Below, piece after piece: positions 36,475 through 44,713 of a DNA stretch of 64,000 nucleotides. Positions within the stretch are counted from its first letter, which is position 1; each line of letters opens with the position of its first letter. Location of the stretch: NCBI RefSeq assembly GCF_900095795.1, contig NZ_LT608328.1, positions 2,163,001-2,227,000 of the forward strand, given 5' to 3'. The notes beneath the pieces are model-generated. The model had not been told where the DNA came from. It was given only the letters and a program-made list of their open reading frames with translations, and ran no database searches. Source of the DNA: Petrimonas mucosa. GTDB taxonomy: Bacteria > Bacteroidota > Bacteroidia > Bacteroidales > Dysgonomonadaceae. Both the position numbers and the translations under genes were made by a program.

Positions 36475-37380
36475 ATGCAACATTTCCTGGAGAAATATCT
36501 GCTCCCGATAGCGATGGTAATCGGGATAGCCTTTCACAATCAGCTGGCTACCCTGTCGCCCTTCACCCCCTATCTGGTTTCGCTGATGCTATTCATCACC
36601 TATTGTCGCATCTCCTGGGCAGACATCCAGCTGACCCGATTCCACTATATATTGCTGGCCATTCAGTATCTGGGAAGCGCGTTGGTCTATCTTGCCATCA
36701 GGCCGCTCAACGAGACAGTCGCCCAGGCGGTGATGATCTGTATTCTGGCCCCTACCGCCACCTCCGCTCCGGTGGTTGCAAACATCCTGGGGGGTAACAT
36801 TGCTTCGGTGGCCGCATTTTCCATGTTCAGCAATATCTCCGTGGCCTTCGTCGCCCCTCTATACCTGTCGCTGATTGGCCATTCCGGCAGTGAGGTCCCG
36901 TTTCTCACTTCGTTCTGGTATATCTTCCGCAAAGTGGTTCCAGTAATCGTTCTACCACTTCTTGTCGCGCTCTTTCTGAAGCGAACCGCCCCCGCTTTCC
37001 ACCGGAAAGTCCGTTCGGCACAAGTTCTCTCCTTCTATACTTGGGCTGCAGCCCTCACAATCGTTATCGGCAACGTGGTCAACTTCGTTGTCGCACAAAA
37101 CGCCGAGAGTCACACCATCGAGATCATTATAGGGATCTCCTCATTGATTGTCTGCCTGTTACAGTTCGGAACAGGGAGAAAGATCGGCGGGCGGTTCGAC
37201 CGTATCATTGCCGGGGGACAGGGATTGGGACAAAAAAACACCATCCTGGCCATCTGGCTCACCCAGACCTACCTGAACCCGTTGGCATCGCTCGGTCCGG
37301 GACTCTATGTATTGTGGCAGAACCTGGTGAACTCCTATCAGATCTGGAGGAAAACCCGAAAAAGCGAAAAAAAGAGTTGA
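36475..37380 (+). CDS. BASS-type (bile acid:sodium symporter-like) transporter
   Basis: The 301-residue protein is hydrophobic throughout, with nine or ten membrane segments. The ILAPTATSAPVVANILGGNIA and NPLASLGPGLYVLWQN blocks (short landmarks; the first spans about 85-105) correspond to the discontinuous helices that bind Na+ and substrate in the BASS fold. Homologues move pantoate, pyruvate, bile acids or other organic anions, so substrate cannot be assigned. It is 75 bases after the hydrolase gene on the same strand. Confidence 0.8.
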   Translation: MQHFLEKYLLPIAMVIGIAFHNQLATLSPFTPYLVSLMLFITYCRISWADIQLTRFHYILLAIQYLGSALVYLAIRPLNETVAQAVMICILAPTATSAPVVANILGGNIASVAAFSMFSNISVAFVAPLYLSLIGHSGSEVPFLTSFWYIFRKVVPVIVLPLLVALFLKRTAPAFHRKVRSAQVLSFYTWAAALTIVIGNVVNFVVAQNAESHTIEIIIGISSLIVCLLQFGTGRKIGGRFDRIIAGGQGLGQKNTILAIWLTQTYLNPLASLGPGLYVLWQNLVNSYQIWRKTRKSEKKS

Positions 37381-37478
37381 CCCAACTTTCGCACGCATCA
37401 GCTCGTTGTACCCTTGTCATTCAACGAGTGGCAGTGCAAATATAAATAGAAATGAGACAATGACCACGAGAATATACA

Positions 37479-37559
37479 GCTGTTTTGCGGGGATACTTCC
37501 TGCGAAACCCTATGCCTGTAAAGAAAAGCTGTCGAGCGGTCGATAGGTCGTAAAACAGC
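37479..37559 (+). ncRNA. candidate structured leader / long-range inverted repeat
   Basis: GCTGTTTTGCG (37479-37489) pairs over 11 positions, with one G-T, with CGTAAAACAGC (37549-37559), enclosing 59 bases that contain smaller repeats (TCGA-GCGG-TCGA). It ends 10 bases before the first possible start codon of the HD gene. It matches no RNA family I recognise. Confidence 0.35.
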
Positions 37560-37575
37560 GAGAAGACGAGTGGCA

Positions 37576-38211
37576 ATGCAAGTAACAAACCATATGCAGA
37601 GAGGAACAGATCAAAATCAATTCACAACTACCCTCCTTTCAAGGCAGATCAGCTTCATAAAGGAGATCGACAGGCTGAAGTATATTCAGCGCCGTACAAA
37701 GCTCTTCAACAGCGACAGGCGGGAAAACGATGCCGAACATAGCTGGCATCTGGCCATGATGGCGCTGGTACTGGCCGGACATGCCGACAGGCCGGTAGAC
37801 CTGTTGAAGGTGCTGAAAATGGTCCTTATCCACGATATCGTGGAGATTGACGCCGGCGACATATTCATCTACGATACAACAAAAAATCACACCAATACCG
37901 AGGCGGAGCTGGCAGCTGCAGAACGTATTTTCGGACTGCTACCTGTAGAACAGGCCATCGATTTGATCGAGCTCTGGAAGGAGTTTGAAGAGGGAGCCAG
38001 CAACGAGGCTAAGTTTGCCAGATCGCTAGACCGGCTCGAACCCTTGCTGCAGAACGTATCCAACAATGGCGGAACATGGGTGGAGTTCGATGTGGATTAC
38101 CGGAAGGTGTATGAGAAAAAAAAGGTGATCAGGGAGGGGTCGGCTACCCTCTGGGAGTATGCTGAAAAACTGATCAACGAGAGTGTGGAGAAGGGAATCC
38201 TGAAAAAGTAA
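37576..38211 (+). CDS. HD-domain phosphohydrolase (YfbR/HDDC2-like 5'-nucleotidase)
   Basis: This 211-residue cytoplasmic protein shows the HD metal-binding set: His in DAEHSWH, HD in VLIHDIVEIDAGD, and a later Asp in SLDRLEP. That pattern and size match the YfbR/HDDC2 group, which dephosphorylates deoxynucleoside 5'-monophosphates. Starts are ambiguous: GTG at 37570, ATG at 37576 and ATG at 37594 are in frame; 37576 is chosen. The structured element immediately upstream may influence expression. Confidence 0.85.
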   Translation: MQVTNHMQRGTDQNQFTTTLLSRQISFIKEIDRLKYIQRRTKLFNSDRRENDAEHSWHLAMMALVLAGHADRPVDLLKVLKMVLIHDIVEIDAGDIFIYDTTKNHTNTEAELAAAERIFGLLPVEQAIDLIELWKEFEEGASNEAKFARSLDRLEPLLQNVSNNGGTWVEFDVDYRKVYEKKKVIREGSATLWEYAEKLINESVEKGILKK

Positions 38212-38277
38212 TCGGGCCCTTCCTGGTCCATGCGAACGAAGAAGAGCCCAAACAATAAGTAAGATAGAGGCTGCACC

Positions 38278-40554
38278 CTATTTCAAATACCTGGCCAGGA
38301 AGCCCATCATGGCGCTATAGAAATCCATCCGGTTCTCCTCACGGTAGAAACCATGCCCCTCGTTGTATTTCACCATATAGGGAACATAGAGCCCCTTTGC
38401 CCGCAATGCAGTGACAATCTGATCAGACTCGTTGATGTTCACCCTCGGATCGTTCGCACCCTGAACCACAAAGACCGGTCTGGTGATCTTGTCGATCTGA
38501 TAGATCGGGGAAACCTCCCTGGCTATCTTCGCCTCTTCGGGATTATCCAGGTCGTACCATATCTCCTTGGCCATGTCGGTCAGCGGTTTCCAGTACTCGG
38601 GAAACGAGGCGAAAAAGGTTTCAATATTGGAGATGCCTACATAATCGACGCCACAGGTATAGAGGTCGGGGCTCTTCACCAGTCCCATCAGAGTCGCATA
38701 ACCGCCGTGGCTACCGCCATAGATGGCCACCTTGGCAGGATCAACCCATCCCTGGTCAATCACGTACTTTACTCCATCCTCCACATCCTCCATCACTTTC
38801 CGTCCGATCTGCTTGAAACCTGCCCTCAGGAACTCCTTGCCATAACCTCCCGAAATGCGGAAGTTAACCTGCAGGGTGGCATATCCCCTGCTGGCAAAAA
38901 GCTGGGCCTCCGGATTGAATCCCCACGAATCGCGAATTCCCTGCGGCCCTCCGTGCGGATTGACCACCAAGGGGACCTTTTCCCCTTCCAGGGTAGCCTT
39001 TGGCAAGGTGATATAACCATGTAACGTCAGGCCATCACGGCTCTTGAAGCTGATTGGTCTCATCTCCGCCATATCGTTGGGGTTGAGCTGTGGCATCAGA
39101 TCGTAGAGCAGGCTGAACCGGCCCGTCCGGGTATCGTACTCATAATATTTCCCATACACCTTGTCGCTCTGGACCACAATCAGAAACCTTGTCTCATTGT
39201 CGTCGAAATCGGTCACGTAATACTCCACATCCTTGAACTCGGCAGCCATCTTTTTGGAAAAATCCCTGAAAAAGTTGCTCTGGGGCAAGATCACATATCT
39301 TTCCCCCTCGTATGCAAAATAGTCGATCTCGTAGTTCCTTTTCCGTGAAAGCCTCATGCCGGCCACATCGTAGTCGGGATTAGAAAAGAGCTTGCGGATA
39401 CTCTTGTTCTGTTTCAGGTCGTAAAGTACAATCTCCGTCTTGTCGGAATCAAGATTGGTCATCACATAGGCATCGTCCGGATCCTTGCTGGCATAGTTGA
39501 AACTGAGAACGGTAAAAGTGTCGTACCATTTCATCCTCTTCAGCAGGTTGAACTTGCCCGTCTGCAGGTCCTTGTAGTAATACTCCATCTCCACGCCGTT
39601 CACCATCCGGGTATAGCCGCGCAGGTTGCCATCCTTGTCGAAATCATATCCCTGGATCGGATTGGCCGGATCATCGTTCTCGAAAAGCTTCTCGAGGGCA
39701 CCGGTATTTACATTCAGTTTATATGGCTCGAAAACCTGCCTGTTATCCTTGTTCATCGAGATGATGATGTAATCTTTCTGGTCTTTCAGCTCGTTCAGTA
39801 TCATTGCCCTCACCCCTTCGAAAGGAGTCAGATCCATCTGGTTGCTGCCGTCGATATCGACCGCATAAATATGGTAGTTTTCATTGCCCCCGTTATCCAT
39901 GACGTAGATCAGACGGTTGTCGTTTACCCAACCGTAGCCTTTGACAGGCTCCTTCTTCTCCTCGATGGCCCGGGTAACTTTACCGGTGGCGATCTCCTTG
40001 ATGTAGACATGATTTTTCAGTCCATCCTTCTCCATGTACGACAGATAGTTGCCGTCTGGCGATAGCTGAAAGGAGGAGGCCTTGGGTTTGGTAAAATAGT
40101 CTTCCACCTTGTAGTTGTACTCTCCCTTATCGGAAAGTTTCAACGCCTGTAGCTCCTCTTCTGAAGAGACCAGCGCGGCGATGCCCGGCAGGCTGCTCTC
40201 GATCTTCTTCAGAGTCAGTGGCAACGTCATTCCGGCCTGTTCGTAGTTTCCGACGATACTGTCGCCCTGGAGCGTGCCGTTAAAGACGATTTGCGCTACC
40301 GATATGCCCAGCTTGACCGACTTTCCGTCCGTCTCCACCTTGTCTACCGGAATTCCGGTTGCACCCTGCATGGGAACATCCATGGAGCCCGAGTAGATAC
40401 CGTTTTCTTCCGCAAGATGGAAGATAAGGTCGAGACTCACACCCTGAACCGACAAGGTCCCTTTCCAGTCCCCAGATACACTTTGCGCATTTACACCCAT
40501 AAGAATTGCTGTTGTAAGGGCAATTGCGATGCCCACTTTTTTAATTGGATTCAT
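38278..40554 (-). CDS. S9-family (prolyl oligopeptidase-type) serine peptidase, exported
   Basis: The 758-residue protein has a signal peptide (about 1-24), a lipocalin-like domain (about 25-115: SGDWKGTL, IVGNYEQAGM), a beta-propeller (about 150-490), and a C-terminal alpha/beta-hydrolase peptidase domain. The catalytic triad can be placed at Ser615 (GGSHGG), Asp702 (GANDPRV) and His734 (EGHGF). Periplasmic S9 enzymes release dipeptides or acylated residues from peptides, consistent with a peptide-fermenting Bacteroidales. The start at 40554 precedes the signal peptide; the longer frame from 40584 is rejected. The N-terminal extra domain is typical of a Bacteroidetes subgroup. Confidence 0.92.
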   Translation of the reverse strand: MNPIKKVGIAIALTTAILMGVNAQSVSGDWKGTLSVQGVSLDLIFHLAEENGIYSGSMDVPMQGATGIPVDKVETDGKSVKLGISVAQIVFNGTLQGDSIVGNYEQAGMTLPLTLKKIESSLPGIAALVSSEEELQALKLSDKGEYNYKVEDYFTKPKASSFQLSPDGNYLSYMEKDGLKNHVYIKEIATGKVTRAIEEKKEPVKGYGWVNDNRLIYVMDNGGNENYHIYAVDIDGSNQMDLTPFEGVRAMILNELKDQKDYIIISMNKDNRQVFEPYKLNVNTGALEKLFENDDPANPIQGYDFDKDGNLRGYTRMVNGVEMEYYYKDLQTGKFNLLKRMKWYDTFTVLSFNYASKDPDDAYVMTNLDSDKTEIVLYDLKQNKSIRKLFSNPDYDVAGMRLSRKRNYEIDYFAYEGERYVILPQSNFFRDFSKKMAAEFKDVEYYVTDFDDNETRFLIVVQSDKVYGKYYEYDTRTGRFSLLYDLMPQLNPNDMAEMRPISFKSRDGLTLHGYITLPKATLEGEKVPLVVNPHGGPQGIRDSWGFNPEAQLFASRGYATLQVNFRISGGYGKEFLRAGFKQIGRKVMEDVEDGVKYVIDQGWVDPAKVAIYGGSHGGYATLMGLVKSPDLYTCGVDYVGISNIETFFASFPEYWKPLTDMAKEIWYDLDNPEEAKIAREVSPIYQIDKITRPVFVVQGANDPRVNINESDQIVTALRAKGLYVPYMVKYNEGHGFYREENRMDFYSAMMGFLARYLK

Positions 40555-40612
40555 GATAATCAATTTTCCATGTAGAACAAACAATCAACCACATTGTTTT
40601 GTGAAGGTGGTA

Positions 40613-41788
40613 TTATAGTTCCACAGCCGACAATTCCGCCAGTGCCAGTTCATAGTCGCGTTCCACCTCCAATGCCTGCTCAACAGCATCATAGTAATAC
40701 TCCAGTTCCAACAGGTATTCCAACAGCGAGATCTCCCCGCTCTCCAACGCCTTATTCAGCAAGCCATTGTTGCGGCTGTCGGCAACCGCCTGGCGAAGTT
40801 CCAATGCATGCCCGCGCAGGATCGACGCCTTGCGGTAAAGCCCCTGCAACTGGTTGTAAAACTGTAACCGGCTATCCTCCAGTTGGGCTTCCGAAGACTT
40901 GATCCTGGCCTCTGCCTCCCGCAACCGGCTCCGGTTCTCCCAGAGTGGCAGGGAGATTCCCAGCGTAATGCCCCGGAACTGTTCACCAACCACCGTCTCA
41001 CTCATATAGCCAGTGGTAAACTTCGGCAACAGGAGTGCACGGTTCAACTTCACCTCTGCCCTGACAATATTAACCTCCCCCTTCACGTACTGGAGCAGCG
41101 GGTTTCGGTTTTCCGCCTCCGAATACCAGGTCTCAAAATCGGTGGGCAGCGGCGATGGAAGAAAGTGATCCGGCAGTGAGATAGGCTCATTGCCGCCATT
41201 CAACCGTTTCAGTTCGGAGAGCAGCCGCTCCCGCTCAGCCTCCGCTTTCGCCAGTTGGGCATCTACTGCCGTCAGGTTGAGACGGGCCTTGTTATATCCG
41301 AGCAGGTTGGCATCACCCTGCTCCAGCCTGAGCCGGTAACTCTCGGCAATCTGCCGGGCATGATCGAGCCGCACCGAGTACTCCTTCACCAAGGCATTCT
41401 GATAGACCAGCTCGATACAGGTCTGTTTGGCCTCCAGCAGCAGACGGATCCGTTGGGCCTTGTAACGGAGTTCGGCATTGCGGTTCTGCATGCCGGCTAT
41501 CTCCCTGCGGTGGTGATAGGCAGTCGGAAAGTCGAAGGATTGTGTCACCGAAAAATCGGTACGGTTCCCGATGAGTGAAGGGTTGCCCCACAGGTAGTTG
41601 AACTCAGCCTCCGGATCGGGCAGAGTGATGCCGGTCCGGTTACCGAGCATCTGCGCATTGGTCTCCTCCCGCAATGCGGCCAGTGTAGTATTGTTTGCCT
41701 CGATATCCTGCAGGATGGCGGCGTAGCGCTCCTGCCCCATTGCCATAATGGGAACGAGATAAACGACGAAATAGATCAATTTTTTCAT
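40613..41788 (-). CDS. TolC-family outer membrane channel of metal efflux system
   Basis: The 391-residue outer membrane efflux protein has a signal peptide (MKKLIYFVVYLVPIMAMG) and the two repeated long-helix halves of the TolC fold with many Gln/Ala/Arg heptads. It is the last gene of the minus-strand efflux operon and overlaps the pump's C-terminal piece by 4 bases. It is the CusC/CzcC equivalent, completing a tripartite exporter with the RND pump and adaptor. Confidence 0.88.
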   Translation of the reverse strand: MKKLIYFVVYLVPIMAMGQERYAAILQDIEANNTTLAALREETNAQMLGNRTGITLPDPEAEFNYLWGNPSLIGNRTDFSVTQSFDFPTAYHHRREIAGMQNRNAELRYKAQRIRLLLEAKQTCIELVYQNALVKEYSVRLDHARQIAESYRLRLEQGDANLLGYNKARLNLTAVDAQLAKAEAERERLLSELKRLNGGNEPISLPDHFLPSPLPTDFETWYSEAENRNPLLQYVKGEVNIVRAEVKLNRALLLPKFTTGYMSETVVGEQFRGITLGISLPLWENRSRLREAEARIKSSEAQLEDSRLQFYNQLQGLYRKASILRGHALELRQAVADSRNNGLLNKALESGEISLLEYLLELEYYYDAVEQALEVERDYELALAELSAVEL

Positions 41789-43488
41789 AAGATATTATTT
41801 TTTCTCCTTGTCTCAACATACTCATATACGATAGGCACAATGAAGAGATTGAGCAGCGTGGAGGTGAGCAGCCCACCCAACACCACCACGGCCATGGGAC
41901 TCTGGATCTCGTTGCCGGGCTTATCACCCTGGAAGACGAGCGGGATCAGGGCCAGGGCAGCCGTGAGCGCAGTCATCAAGATGGGATTGAGCCGGTCGAC
42001 CGAGCCCTGCAACACCCTCCGGTGAAGCGATTCTCCCTCCTGTTGCATATGTTGATATCTGGAAATCAGCAGGATTCCATTGCGCGTGGCGATCCCGAAA
42101 AGGGTGATGAAACCGATGATGGAGGGAATGCTGATCACGGCCGAAGTGAGGTAGAGCGCCAACACCCCTCCGATCAATGCCAACGGCAAGTTGACCAGCA
42201 CGATGGTCGAGAGGGTCAACTCCTTGAACTCCCCGTAGAGCAGCAGAAAGATCAGGCCGATGGCAAGCAGTGAGGCAATGAGCAGGGTGCGCGACGCCTT
42301 GGCGGCGGTTTCGAACTGTCCGCCATACTCGACCCTATAACCCTCCGGCAACCGGATCTTCTCGTCTACCGTCCGGCGGACATCATCTACCACGCTCTTC
42401 AGATCGCGTCCAGCGGTGTTGGCGGAGACCACGATCTTCCGTTGCACGTTTTCTCGCGAGATGCTGCCGGGACCCCCCACCGAAACGATGTCGGCAACCT
42501 CCTCAAGGGGCACCTTGCGTCCATTGCCCATATCGATCAGTGCTGAGCGAATCGCATCGAGACTCCCGGTATAGTTGTCGTTCAGGCGCAACACCAGATC
42601 GAAACTGCGTTCTCCTTCATAGATATCGCCCAGTTTCTCTCCGGCAAATGCCAGTTCAACAAACCGGTTGAACTGCTCTACCGTGATGCCGTACCTGGCC
42701 AGCATCGCCCGGTTAGGTCTCAACTGCAGCTGTGGGGTTTCGGTCTGCTGCTCAACCGAGACATCCACCAGACCCTCAACTCCCTCGATCGAATGCCCTA
42801 TCTGGCTGCCCAGCATAAAGAGTTCACTCAGGTCGGGTCCGAACAGCTTGATCGCAATATTTGCTCGTGTACCCGACAACATGTGGTCGATGCGGTGCCC
42901 CAACGGTTGCCCCACCGTTACGGCTACGCCTGGAACTGTACTCAGCACGCTGCGGATCTCGTTCAGGAACTCCTCATTGCTCCGTTTGAGCTTGCTGAAC
43001 CGGACATCGATCTCGGAGCTGTTCCCCGCCTGCGAATGTTCATCCAGTTCTCCCCGTCCGGTACGTCGTGCGGTACCGGTCACTTCCGGAATCTTCAACA
43101 ACTCCTGCTCCATCAGCAGGCCTAGCCGGTCGGTCTCTTCGGGCGAGACACCGGGCTTGGTCACTGCCGTGATCACCAGTGCACCCTCGTTGAACTCCGG
43201 CAGGAAGCTCTGTCCCATGGTAAAGCAGAGGGCAATCGCACCCAGGAAGATTCCTGCTGTCGGGTAGAAAACCTTCCGCTTGTTGCGGAGTACCCACTCC
43301 AGCGATTTCTCATAGATTCCGTTCAGTTTCCGTGTCAGCCAGCTATCCTGCCGGTTCCGGTTCAGATATTTCCCGTCGGTAAGCAGCAGTTTGCAGAGCA
43401 GCGGAGTGATGGTCATAGCCACAATTAGCGAGACGAAGAGCGCCACGATATAGGCGATGCCGAGCGGTTTCAACATCCGTCCCTCCAT
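41785..43488 (-). CDS. CusA/CzcA-type heavy-metal RND pump, C-terminal fragment (IS-disrupted)
   Basis: This 567-codon piece is the C-terminal half of a heavy-metal RND transporter, beginning MEGRMLKPLGIAY and covering the second porter region and membrane helices 5-12. It follows the left end of the insertion at 43490; its ATG lies in the 10-bp target duplication. Removing the element and one duplicate joins it in frame to the N-terminal half at 44728-46125 to give 1,030 residues, a normal CusA/CzcA length. Alone it lacks TM1-4 and the first porter half and should not pump. The identity (Cu/Ag versus Zn/Co/Cd) is not clear. Confidence 0.9.
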   Translation of the reverse strand: MEGRMLKPLGIAYIVALFVSLIVAMTITPLLCKLLLTDGKYLNRNRQDSWLTRKLNGIYEKSLEWVLRNKRKVFYPTAGIFLGAIALCFTMGQSFLPEFNEGALVITAVTKPGVSPEETDRLGLLMEQELLKIPEVTGTARRTGRGELDEHSQAGNSSEIDVRFSKLKRSNEEFLNEIRSVLSTVPGVAVTVGQPLGHRIDHMLSGTRANIAIKLFGPDLSELFMLGSQIGHSIEGVEGLVDVSVEQQTETPQLQLRPNRAMLARYGITVEQFNRFVELAFAGEKLGDIYEGERSFDLVLRLNDNYTGSLDAIRSALIDMGNGRKVPLEEVADIVSVGGPGSISRENVQRKIVVSANTAGRDLKSVVDDVRRTVDEKIRLPEGYRVEYGGQFETAAKASRTLLIASLLAIGLIFLLLYGEFKELTLSTIVLVNLPLALIGGVLALYLTSAVISIPSIIGFITLFGIATRNGILLISRYQHMQQEGESLHRRVLQGSVDRLNPILMTALTAALALIPLVFQGDKPGNEIQSPMAVVVLGGLLTSTLLNLFIVPIVYEYVETRRKNNIL

Positions 43489-43489
43489 G
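43480..43489. repeat. target-site duplication, left copy
   Basis: TCCCTCCATG precedes the left end of the insertion and is repeated exactly at 44728-44737. Its intact state points to recent insertion. Confidence 0.92.
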
Positions 43490-43588
43490 CAGGGTCAACG
43501 CATAAAAAAATCAGAAAAGACAGTGTTATCAACAATTTATCCGTCTGGTTGTTAATAACTTGTGTTGTTTTGAGGCAATGTAAATGCG

Positions 43589-43596
43589 TATCTTTG
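43589..43596 (+). promoter_or_regulatory. -7 element of transposase promoter
   Basis: TATCTTTG lies 14 bases before the transposase ATG, with TTGT 20 bases upstream as a partial -33 box. The element thus carries a promoter already suited to a Bacteroidetes host. Confidence 0.5.
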
Positions 43597-43609
43597 CCTC
43601 AAAAAAGAC

Positions 43610-44713
43610 ATGACAAGTCCAGCCACTTCTTTGCACCGGTATTTTGAGTGCATTCCCGACCACCGAATCAACAGGAACAAGAAACACCTGCTATCCGACA
43701 TCATAATCCTGTCGATACTCGCCGTTATTTGTGGGGCGGAATCGTGGGATTCAATTGAACTTTTCGGCAAGACAAAACTTTCATTCCTGAAAACGTTCCT
43801 CAAACTGCCCAACGGTATCCCCTCACACGATACGATTAACAGGGTGTTTTCCAGTTTACGTCCACGTCTTTTTGAAGAAGCTTTCATCAAATGGGTTGAT
43901 TCTTTAAAGGATGAGCATATCACAAAAGAGGTTATCAGCTTGGACGGCAAGTGTATAAAAGGGTCCAAAGACAGCTTTCATGAAAAGAACGCCATCTACA
44001 TGGTCAGCGCCTGGGCATCAGAAAACCAATTGGTCCTGGGCCAACTCAAGGTGGATGAGAAAAGCAATGAGATCACGGCCATCCCGTTATTGCTGGACCT
44101 GCTTGACATAGAAGGAAGCATTATTACCATAGATGCCATTGGTACCCAAACGAAGATTGCTGAAAAAATCATAGAAAATAAAGCGGATTATATCCTTTCG
44201 GTCAAGGGTAACCAGAAAGAGCTTTTGTCCCAGGTGGAGGACAGTTTCAACCGGCATAATCCGGACTCGGTCGATCAGGTGACGGAAAAAGGGCACGGAC
44301 GGATTGAAACACGTACCTGTGAAATTATCTCGAACCTGGGTTTCATCGACAACAGGGAACACTGGAAAGGACTCAAGACGATTGTCAGGATTACTGCCCA
44401 CAGGGACACGGGTAAAAAACAGGAGACCGAAACCCGTTTCTACATTAGCAGTGTCATTGACCAAGCAGCAAACTTCAACACTTTTATACGTCAGCACTGG
44501 GGCATTGAAAACAAACTCCACTGGACATTGGACATGGTTTTTGACGAAGACCGGCAAAGGAAAAGGGCGAAGAACTCCGCCCAAAACTTTTCCTTCATCA
44601 GAAAAATAGCACTCAACCTTCTAAAACAAGACACATCGAAGGGTTCTTTGGTTTCAAAACGTCTCAAGGCCGGGTGGGATGACAACTTTTTGCTACAGTT
44701 GTTGAAAATTTAA
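43610..44713 (+). CDS. ISAs1-family transposase
   Basis: The 367-residue DDE transposase has the N-terminal DDE_Tnp_1-associated domain (HRYFECIPDHR, SDIIILSILAVICG), then the catalytic core with LDGK (first Asp), IDAIGTQ (second Asp; IDAxGCQ in many relatives) and HWGIENKLHW (Glu), ending in RKIALNLLKQD. It appears complete. It fills most of the 1238-bp element and reads against the host pump gene. Confidence 0.95.
   Translation: MTSPATSLHRYFECIPDHRINRNKKHLLSDIIILSILAVICGAESWDSIELFGKTKLSFLKTFLKLPNGIPSHDTINRVFSSLRPRLFEEAFIKWVDSLKDEHITKEVISLDGKCIKGSKDSFHEKNAIYMVSAWASENQLVLGQLKVDEKSNEITAIPLLLDLLDIEGSIITIDAIGTQTKIAEKIIENKADYILSVKGNQKELLSQVEDSFNRHNPDSVDQVTEKGHGRIETRTCEIISNLGFIDNREHWKGLKTIVRITAHRDTGKKQETETRFYISSVIDQAANFNTFIRQHWGIENKLHWTLDMVFDEDRQRKRAKNSAQNFSFIRKIALNLLKQDTSKGSLVSKRLKAGWDDNFLLQLLKI

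Noticed and set aside
41785-43488. C-terminal RND piece as an independent short transporter
   Set aside because: Excision of the insertion and one 10-bp duplicate restores a single full-length frame, so it is a fragment.
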